Positions 7,901-11,818 of a stretch of DNA of 11,818 nucleotides are shown here, piece by piece (position 1 is the stretch's first letter; each line of letters opens with the position of its first letter). Origin of the DNA: Colimorpha_A sp045533115 (GTDB taxonomy: Bacteria > Bacillota > Clostridia > Oscillospirales > CAG-272); the NCBI GenBank assembly GCA_045533115.1, contig JAZSHF010000052.1:1-11818 (forward strand), read 5' to 3'. The translations under genes and the position numbers were made by a program. A model generated the notes under the pieces. It was not told where the DNA came from, did not search any database, and was given only the letters and a program-made list of their open reading frames with translations.

Positions 7901-8630
7901 ATCTCTCTTCGGTTTGTTCAAAAAGTCCGCCGCGCTCAACCGCGGTAAACAAGCGGTGCTTTAAGCCCTTATATTCCTTATCAAGCCCCGCAATCATATT
8001 TTTGACCTTTTCCCTTTCGGTATGTCCGTCCTCGGGGCAAAGATTTTTGACGAGCGGAAGGTCATTCTTACCCATAAAATAACGAACGTCCTTTTCCTCA
8101 ACGTATATCATCGGGCGAATTAGCGTTAGATCCTTGCGTGATAGATACGTTACGGGAAGAAAGGCGCCAAGGCGTCCTTCGTGGAGCAGATTAAGCATAA
8201 ATGTCTCAACGAGGTCGTCGTAGTGATGACCAAGTGCAAGCTTGTTACAGCCAAGCTCCTTTGCGGTGTCGTGTAGGATGCCGCGGCGCATTTTAGCGCA
8301 AAGCGAGCAAGGGTTACTCTCCTGACGGTAGTTGAATATCACGTTTGAAAGCTGTGTGTCGACAAGCTTGAATTCGCAGTCACATTCTCGCACAAACCTT
8401 TCAAGCGGCGAGAAATCCATTCCCTCAAAGCCCATATTAAGAGAAATGCCGACAAGCTCGAACTTCTTGGGATAGAACATCTGCAAGTTTTTAAGCGCGC
8501 AGAAAAGCGCAAGCGAATCCTTACCGCCCGAAAGCCCGACGGCGATACGGTCGCCCTCCTCAATCATATTATAATTTTCAACTGCACGGCGGGTGCAGCT
8601 TAATATGTGTCTTATCTTGTAAAATTCCAT
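7899..8630 (-). CDS. PP-loop ATPase of the TtcA/TilS family, probable tRNA 2-thiocytidine (s2C32) synthetase
   Basis: A 243-residue N-type ATP pyrophosphatase. SGGKDS at residues 34-39 is the ATP-binding PP-loop. The TtcA-like block NPCSLCAKMRRGIL carries a CxxC pair (C108, C111), LALGHHYDDLVETFMLN is the family signature, and a third cysteine (C198 in KNLCPEDG) lies where TtcA has its remaining iron-sulfur ligand. TtcA adenylates and thiolates C32 of certain tRNAs using a three-cysteine [4Fe-4S] cluster, so that reaction is the best guess; another tRNA-modifying PP-loop enzyme is possible. The ATG at 8630 is chosen because AAGGA (8643-8639) sits 8 bases upstream; the in-frame GTG at 8648 would add six residues but has no spaced ribosome binding site. 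The gene converges on nadE at a shared terminator and diverges from the amidase. Confidence 0.85.
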   Translation of the reverse strand: MEFYKIRHILSCTRRAVENYNMIEEGDRIAVGLSGGKDSLALFCALKNLQMFYPKKFELVGISLNMGFEGMDFSPLERFVRECDCEFKLVDTQLSNVIFNYRQESNPCSLCAKMRRGILHDTAKELGCNKLALGHHYDDLVETFMLNLLHEGRLGAFLPVTYLSRKDLTLIRPMIYVEEKDVRYFMGKNDLPLVKNLCPEDGHTEREKVKNMIAGLDKEYKGLKHRLFTAVERGGLFEQTEER

Positions 8631-8641
8631 TTCGTCTTTCC

Positions 8642-8670
8642 TTGTCACTCCGTAGGCATCAGCATATAAT
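8642..8670 (+). promoter_or_regulatory. Sigma-A promoter of the amidase gene
   Basis: TTGTCA (8642-8647, 5 of 6 matches) and a perfect TATAAT (8665-8670) are separated by exactly 17 bases. Transcription should start near 8677, about 22 bases before the amidase ATG. The -35 overlaps the ribosome binding site of the divergent TtcA-like gene. Confidence 0.8.
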
Positions 8671-8676
8671 GACAGT

Positions 8677-8705
8677 AAAATATTAACGGAGGCACGTTAT
8701 GGCAA
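8677..8705 (-). promoter_or_regulatory. Probable promoter of the TtcA-like gene, facing the amidase promoter
   Basis: On the minus strand, TTGCCA (8705-8700, 5 of 6) lies 17 bases from TATTTT (8682-8677, 4 of 6), giving a start near 8670 and a leader of about 40 bases. The -35 overlaps the first codons of the amidase, and the predicted start lies within the amidase promoter's -10. The -10 match is modest. Confidence 0.45.
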
Positions 8706-9265
8706 TAAAAATATTTATAGATCAGGGGCACAATCCGCGAAATCCAAATGCAGGTGCAGAGGGTAACGGTCTGTACGAGCAGGATATCACCTACGAGGTA
8801 GGCGTACTGCTTGCAGACCTGCTCCGTCAAAATCCGAATTTTGAGGTTCGTCTTTCAAGAAATTCACCCGACGAAGTGCTCGGCACAAGCATCGGAACGA
8901 GCCTGAAGGCGCGCACCGATGCGGCAAATTCTTGGGGAGCCGATGCGTTTATCAGCATACACGCAAACGCCTCAAACATAGAAAGCGCAAGCGGAAATGA
9001 GGGCTATGCATATTCTCAAAGCTCACAGGGCTTTGCTCTCGGGGAGGATATTTTAGCTGCCTTGACAGCATCAACGGGCTTGCCGAGCCGCGGAATGTTC
9101 GTCCGTCCGTCACTTTACGTTCTAAGACGAACTAAAATGCCCGCAGTTCTTATCGAGATCGGATTTATAACCAATCCGAGCGATGCTGCGCTTATGAGCG
9201 AGCGTCCCGACCTCTTCGCGGAGGGAATGTATAACGGAATATTAAACTACTACGGTCTTGGTTAA
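8699..9265 (+). CDS. N-acetylmuramoyl-L-alanine amidase (Amidase_3 domain), no signal peptide
   Basis: A zinc amidase that cuts the bond between muramic acid and L-alanine in peptidoglycan. The 188 residues are the catalytic domain alone. Zinc ligands and catalytic glutamate are recognisable: H11 in IDQGHN, E27 in LYEQD, H88 in SIHANAS and E153 in VLIEIGF. The family's AxxR helix (KARTDAAN, 70-77) is present. The N-terminus begins directly with the first strand (MAIKIFIDQGH), without a signal peptide or cell-wall-binding repeats. Such stand-alone amidases act after lysis or on mother-cell wall in sporulation (CwlC type), or come from phage endolysins; no holin or phage gene is nearby. GGAGG (8688-8692) lies 6 bases before the ATG. 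Its own consensus sigma-A promoter argues for vegetative expression. Its stop overlaps the stop of the convergent membrane-protein gene. Whether the enzyme is exported is unknown. Confidence 0.92.
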   Translation: MAIKIFIDQGHNPRNPNAGAEGNGLYEQDITYEVGVLLADLLRQNPNFEVRLSRNSPDEVLGTSIGTSLKARTDAANSWGADAFISIHANASNIESASGNEGYAYSQSSQGFALGEDILAALTASTGLPSRGMFVRPSLYVLRRTKMPAVLIEIGFITNPSDAALMSERPDLFAEGMYNGILNYYGLG

Positions 9266-9278
9266 CCCTCGGGGTTAA
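9262..9278. other. Palindromic hairpin containing both convergent stop codons
   Basis: TTAACCC (9262-9268) and GGGTTAA (9272-9278) form a perfect 7-bp stem with a TCG loop. The TTAA at its left edge supplies the stop of the amidase (9263-9265) and, on the other strand, of the membrane protein (9262-9264). No T tract follows on either strand, so efficient intrinsic termination is doubtful; the hairpin may instead protect or weakly terminate both messages. Confidence 0.5.
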
Positions 9279-9960
9279 ATTCAAATATCGCGCGGAAATA
9301 TTCCATTGAATAGTCGTACATTTTTCTTGCTTCCTTTCGTCCGATAAAGGACGACGTTGAAGGCATAATACGGAAGCATACGATCGTGTCCTCGGGGAGC
9401 TTGCCGACCGAATCGGTAAAGAAGCTATATATTTTAAGATCCCTTAAATATACGGAATATTCATCGATCGAGGTTTCGGGCAGATAGCCGAGCACCTCAG
9501 CCAGCGGAACGAGTGCATTATTGTTCTTCAAAAGATCAAACCAATATTTATCAATAAGGCAAATATATCCGTCACCCGAAATTGCGCTTGTGAAATTCTG
9601 ACGGACACGGTCGACCGTATAAGGAGCATATTTTATAAGCAGCTCTTCCGCAGGATTTTCTCCGACGGCATCTCTTATCTGATCGTCGGTAAATGCAGTA
9701 ATGTCCATTATGTCGGCAACTGTCTTACCATCGCCGTTATAGTCGTCCATTATCTGCTCAAATGCAGAGGCGAGACGGTCCTTCTCGTTGACGGAAAAAA
9801 TATGCGGACCCGTGTACATTATTTTAACGTCATAGCTTTCCTTTGCAGCGCACTGAAACAGGCAAAAAGCAAGTATGGCAATAATTGATCCGACAATTAT
9901 TACGCCCCATTTATAGTAGTACCAGTAATTACTGAACCAATTTTTTATCTTCTTAAACAC
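9262..9960 (-). CDS. Membrane-anchored extracytoplasmic protein of unknown function
   Basis: I do not recognise a named family. The 232-residue product begins with a basic, aromatic stretch (KNWFSNYWYYYKW, 6-18) and one hydrophobic helix (about 19-37) with positive charges on the N-terminal side, predicting N-terminus inside and residues 38-232 outside. Two cysteines (C33, C37) lie at the end of the helix, but LFQC does not fit a lipobox, so an uncleaved anchor is more likely than a lipoprotein. The outer domain is acidic and mixed alpha/beta, with a short DxNxDG calcium-loop-like motif at D73-G78. The start is GTG 9960, supported by GGGAG (9971-9967) six bases upstream and a strong promoter. 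It is transcribed divergently from the mgtE leader and converges on the amidase, with which it shares a TTAA stop. Function is unknown; a wall-associated role is only suggested by location. Confidence 0.85.
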   Translation of the reverse strand: MFKKIKNWFSNYWYYYKWGVIIVGSIIAILAFCLFQCAAKESYDVKIMYTGPHIFSVNEKDRLASAFEQIMDDYNGDGKTVADIMDITAFTDDQIRDAVGENPAEELLIKYAPYTVDRVRQNFTSAISGDGYICLIDKYWFDLLKNNNALVPLAEVLGYLPETSIDEYSVYLRDLKIYSFFTDSVGKLPEDTIVCFRIMPSTSSFIGRKEARKMYDYSMEYFRAIFEFNPEG

Positions 9961-9990
9961 CGCGATCTCCCAATAGTGATTTTCACCGTA

Positions 9991-10019
9991 AGTATATCAT
10001 ATATAGATATAGTTTTCAA
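9991..10019 (-). promoter_or_regulatory. Promoter of the membrane-protein gene, extended -10
   Basis: On the minus strand, TTGAAA (10019-10014, 5 of 6) is followed after 17 bases by TATACT (9996-9991), with TGA just before it giving an extended -10. Predicted start near 9984, about 24 bases before the GTG start codon. It is among the best promoters in the window. Confidence 0.8.
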
Positions 10020-10059
10020 GCGCAAAACAAAAAAGTAACAATTTCATAGACAAAAAATC

Positions 10060-10078
10060 GGAATTTTGTATAAATTCC
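10060..10078. repeat. Inverted repeat, possible operator upstream of the mgtE leader
   Basis: GGAATTT (10060-10066) and AAATTCC (10072-10078) are perfect inverse complements around a 5-base centre. The repeat ends just before the -35 of the main leader promoter. It also covers the -10 (TATAAA, 10069-10074) of a weaker candidate promoter whose -35 would be TAGACA (10047-10052) at 16 bases. A dimeric regulator site is possible; the symmetry may also be chance in AT-rich DNA. Confidence 0.35.
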
Positions 10079-10081
10079 CCC

Positions 10082-10110
10082 TTTACGAATAACAACATGC
10101 GTGATATACT
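10082..10110 (+). promoter_or_regulatory. Promoter of the mgtE leader, extended -10
   Basis: TATACT (10105-10110) is preceded by TGA (extended -10), with TTTACG (10082-10087, 4 of 6) 17 bases upstream. The predicted start is near 10117, giving a leader of roughly 207 bases before the mgtE ATG. The nine-base string TGATATACT also occurs in the divergent promoter on the other strand. Confidence 0.65.
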
Positions 10111-10144
10111 AAAGGAAAGAAAACAAAAAGCGAGGTGAGCAGAA

Positions 10145-10228
10145 ATGGACGCAGGCAGTAAAGACGGCGGGTGTAATAAGTGTGAAACCACAAGGGACAT
10201 TTTTGCTCACGAAAAGCATATTCGATAA
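10145..10228 (+). CDS. Small leader ORF of 27 codons upstream of mgtE
   Basis: An ATG at 10145 follows GAGGTGA (10132-10138) at 6 bases, one of the best ribosome binding sites in the window, and the frame runs 27 codons to TAA at 10226. The predicted peptide is small and polar with a CNKC motif near its middle and a His-rich end (AHEKHIR), so metal binding or metal-responsive translation is conceivable. Against a true protein: it contains codons that look uncommon in neighbouring genes (AGG, GGG), and its start codon lies in a stable predicted helix, so the apparent ORF could be incidental to a structured RNA. Its place between the promoter and an intrinsic terminator is that expected of a leader peptide. 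I know no homologue. Confidence 0.4.
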   Translation: MDAGSKDGGCNKCETTRDIFAHEKHIR

Positions 10229-10241
10229 TATCGATGTTAAC

Positions 10242-10268
10242 GTGCGCAGATATGCCTGCGCACTTTTT
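10242..10268 (+). terminator. Intrinsic terminator inside the mgtE leader
   Basis: GTGCGCAG (10242-10249) and CTGCGCAC (10256-10263) form a perfect 8-bp GC-rich stem with a 6-base loop, followed by TTTTT and then ATTT. It lies 56 bases before the mgtE ATG, downstream of the leader promoter, and no other promoter was seen between it and mgtE. Read-through is therefore required for mgtE expression, the expected arrangement for attenuation. Confidence 0.85.
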
Positions 10269-10323
10269 ATTTCCGTCGGTGCTTTTGAACAAACAGGAAT
10301 TACAAAGAAAGGAAAGTACCAAA

Positions 10324-11691
10324 ATGGAAAACAATATTCTCGACCTTGAGCTTGCTCAAGGTCTATACGAAGAAAAAAAGATCGGAGAACTTGGCCGTCT
10401 GCTCAAAACAGCAATGCCTGCAGATATCGCATCGCTCTTCGAGCTTATCGACGAGGAACATCACCGTCTGATATTCAGACTTCTCCCGAAGGAGCTTGCC
10501 GCAGAGGTTTTCGTTGAAATGGATCCCGATACGCAGGAGTCTCTCATCAACGCGTTTACCGATAAAGAGCTTAAAAGCGTCCTTGACGAAATGTATCTTG
10601 ACGATACTGTAGATATCGTCGAGGAAATGCCTGCAAATGTCGTAACGAGAATTCTGAAAAACTCACATCCCGACAGCCGCATGGCAATTAACCAGCTTCT
10701 TTCATATTCGGGTGACACCGCGGGAAGCATAATGACGATAGAGTTCGTCAGCCTGCGCCCAAGTATGACGGTAGAGGAAGCATTTGCACACCTGCGTAAG
10801 ACCGGAACCGAAAGTGAAACTATCTACACTTGCTATGTTACCGAGAACAAAAAGCTGCTCGGCTTTGTTTCGGTATACACCATGATCCTCTCCGATAAGG
10901 ACGCGAAAATCAGTGATATAATGAACCCGAACATAATATCGGTCGGTACAGGCGAGAATAGAGAAACCGCAGCGAATATCCTGATGAAATACGACTTCCT
11001 TGCACTGCCCGTCGTTGACAACGAAAAACGACTTGTCGGTATCATTACCATCGACGACGCAGTCGACGTCATCAGCGAGGAGGACGAAGAGGACATCGCT
11101 AAAATGTCGGCTATCATACCGACAGACCGTCCCTACATCAAGACATCACCGTTTAAGATATTCCTGACACGAATTCCGTGGCTGATGATACTTATGATCT
11201 CAGCAACCTTTACAGGAATAATAATCTCGTCATTTGAAAACGCCCTCGCCGCGCAAGTAGCCCTTACTGCATTTATTCCGATGATAATGGGTACGGGCGG
11301 TAATGCCGGAAGTCAAGCGTCGGTCACGGTCATTCGAGGTCTGTCTCTTGACGAGCTCGGATATTCCGACGTTTTCAGAATACTGTTCAAGGAATTCAAC
11401 GTATCTATCCTCTGCGGCTGTGCTGTTGCTGCCGCAACGTTTATAAAAATACTTCTTATCGATGATATGCTCCTCGGAAATGGGATATCACTGACAGTTG
11501 CGCTCGTGGTATCACTTACAATGGCGTTCACGATATTCATAGCAAAGCTCATCGGATGCTCCTTGCCTCTTCTTGCGGGTAAACTCGGTCTTGATCCTGC
11601 AGTTATGGCAAGCCCGTTTATTACTACGATTGTAGATGCGCTTTCCTTGCTCGTATACTTCGGAGTAGCAAGCGCGATCCTTAAAATATAG
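10324..11691 (+). CDS. mgtE: MgtE-family magnesium transporter/channel
   Basis: A Mg2+-selective channel of the cytoplasmic membrane, gated by its own cytosolic domains according to internal Mg2+. The 455-residue product has the usual order: N-terminal helical MgtE_N domain (about 1-125), a pair of CBS domains (about 137-255) ending in the acidic SEEDEED segment, and five transmembrane helices (about 286-453). The pore signature GTGGNAGSQAS lies at 323-333. The last helix carries DPAVMASPFITTIVD; D438 probably corresponds to the essential aspartate of T. thermophilus MgtE. The ATG at 10324 gives normal family length and follows AAAGGA (10308-10313) at 10 bases. An in-frame ATG at 10234 is rejected because its extra 30 codons cover the leader terminator. 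Expression appears to depend on read-through of that terminator. A long hairpin follows at 11748. Confidence 0.96.
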   Translation: MENNILDLELAQGLYEEKKIGELGRLLKTAMPADIASLFELIDEEHHRLIFRLLPKELAAEVFVEMDPDTQESLINAFTDKELKSVLDEMYLDDTVDIVEEMPANVVTRILKNSHPDSRMAINQLLSYSGDTAGSIMTIEFVSLRPSMTVEEAFAHLRKTGTESETIYTCYVTENKKLLGFVSVYTMILSDKDAKISDIMNPNIISVGTGENRETAANILMKYDFLALPVVDNEKRLVGIITIDDAVDVISEEDEEDIAKMSAIIPTDRPYIKTSPFKIFLTRIPWLMILMISATFTGIIISSFENALAAQVALTAFIPMIMGTGGNAGSQASVTVIRGLSLDELGYSDVFRILFKEFNVSILCGCAVAAATFIKILLIDDMLLGNGISLTVALVVSLTMAFTIFIAKLIGCSLPLLAGKLGLDPAVMASPFITTIVDALSLLVYFGVASAILKI

Positions 11692-11747
11692 GAAATGACA
11701 GGCGATTTTGAAGTAATCCCAAATAGTTCACAAGAAATAAAAACTGA

Positions 11748-11789
11748 AAAGCACCTCTTATGGTATAATGAAGCCATAGGAGGTGTTTT
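11748..11789 (+). terminator. Long hairpin after mgtE, likely terminator
   Basis: Bases 11748-11763 pair with 11774-11789 in a 16-bp stem that includes two G-U pairs; the loop is 10 bases (11764-11773). The A-run and T-run at its base and the position 56 bases after the mgtE stop suit an intrinsic terminator. The T tract is short (TTTT, then GTTAT). It also contains promoter-like and ribosome-binding-like sequence, described separately, so its role is not settled. Confidence 0.55.
11761..11785 (+). promoter_or_regulatory. Promoter-like extended -10 and ribosome binding site at the window edge
   Basis: TGGTATAAT (11761-11769) is a perfect extended -10 lying mostly in the hairpin loop, without a recognisable -35. 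AGGAGGTG (11778-11785), in the hairpin's 3' arm, is a near-perfect ribosome binding site. No ATG follows at normal spacing: the nearest is 11808, TTG at 11788 runs quickly into a stop, and an open frame crosses ATA at 11793. A gene may start here and continue beyond the window, but its start cannot be fixed. Confidence 0.3.
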
Positions 11790-11818
11790 GTTATATCCTT
11801 GATTTCTATGACAGAAAA

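Larger units (their letters stand above)
10135..10268 (+). promoter_or_regulatory. Structured mgtE leader, candidate transcription attenuator
   Basis: Three RNA elements are seen. First, 10135-10147 (GTGAGCAGAAATG) pairs with 10198-10210 over 13 bp, with one G-U pair, enclosing about 50 bases. Second, an intrinsic terminator lies at 10242-10268. Third, CGCAGGCA (10150-10157), inside the enclosed loop, is perfectly complementary to TGCCTGCG (10253-10260), part of the terminator loop and 3' arm, and could act as an antiterminator. The leader also encodes a 27-codon ORF. I could not match it to the M-box, yybP-ykoY, NiCo or other metal riboswitch consensus I know, though this is from memory. Inference: transcription into mgtE is controlled by ligand binding or by translation of the small ORF; Mg2+ is the natural candidate signal given the downstream gene. 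Confidence 0.55.

Noticed and set aside
8631..8648. GTG start adding six residues to the TtcA-like protein
   Set aside because: The only purine-rich sequence before it abuts the codon, whereas AAGGA is 8 bases before ATG 8630.
8699..9265. Amidase as evidence for a prophage
   Set aside because: No holin, portal, tail, integrase or other phage gene is present, and neighbours on both sides look chromosomal.
10117..10270. M-box (ykoK) Mg2+ riboswitch in the mgtE leader
   Set aside because: The leader is too short and lacks the conserved M-box words (for example the GGUGAGGCUCC and GACGCC core); only a vague AGGTGAG similarity exists. A covariance-model search would settle it.
10234..10323. Upstream in-frame ATG that would lengthen MgtE by 30 residues
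   Set aside because: The added codons run through the leader terminator hairpin; ATG 10324 gives the normal MgtE N-terminus and has its own ribosome binding site.

Overview
The window looks like a chromosomal segment of an anaerobic Firmicute of class Clostridia, probably a gut lineage near Oscillospirales/Ruminococcaceae. This rests on gene content: a PASTA-domain Ser/Thr kinase next to a PP2C phosphatase, a type III glutamine synthetase, and a short N-acetylmuramoyl-alanine amidase without a signal peptide. Strong AGGAGG-type ribosome binding sites and TTGACA/TATAAT promoters, often with extended -10 elements, agree with this. The taxonomic call is inference. No rRNA, tRNA, CRISPR array, phage or complete insertion sequence was seen, so most of the window is ordinary housekeeping sequence.

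Layout. Bases 1-144 hold the tail of a gene resembling an HPr-like phosphocarrier, closed by a strong terminator (153-182). A new promoter (290-318) starts a five-gene plus-strand run: rlmN (361-1404), PP2C phosphatase (1457-2185), PASTA kinase (2221-3960), glnN (3991-6084) and nadE (6097-7866). Gaps are 52, 35, 30 and 12 bases, and the run ends at a bidirectional terminator (7871-7900). A PP-loop ATPase resembling TtcA (7899-8630, minus) runs toward that terminator. Its start faces a cell-wall amidase (8699-9265, plus) across only 68 bases carrying interlocked opposing promoters. The amidase converges on a single-pass membrane protein of unknown function (9262-9960, minus), and their stop codons share one TTAA. 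A 184-base divergent region follows, then a structured leader and mgtE (10324-11691). The window ends with a long hairpin (11748-11789).

How the genes fit together. RlmN modifies 23S rRNA and tRNA. The phosphatase and kinase form an opposing pair that senses cell-wall state. GlnN assimilates ammonia and NadE makes NAD+. The usual Firmicute neighbours of the kinase (rsgA, rpe) are absent, and nitrogen/NAD genes stand in their place.

Most interesting points. (1) The mgtE leader has no M-box that I can recognise. It has a promoter, a 27-codon ORF with a strong ribosome binding site, a 13-bp long-range helix that would bury the ORF's start codon, an intrinsic terminator, and an 8-nt segment perfectly complementary to the terminator's loop and 3' arm. 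Together these look like an undescribed attenuator. (2) NadE keeps a nitrilase-type glutaminase domain, but the position of the catalytic cysteine is glycine, which suggests an ammonia-dependent or repurposed enzyme.
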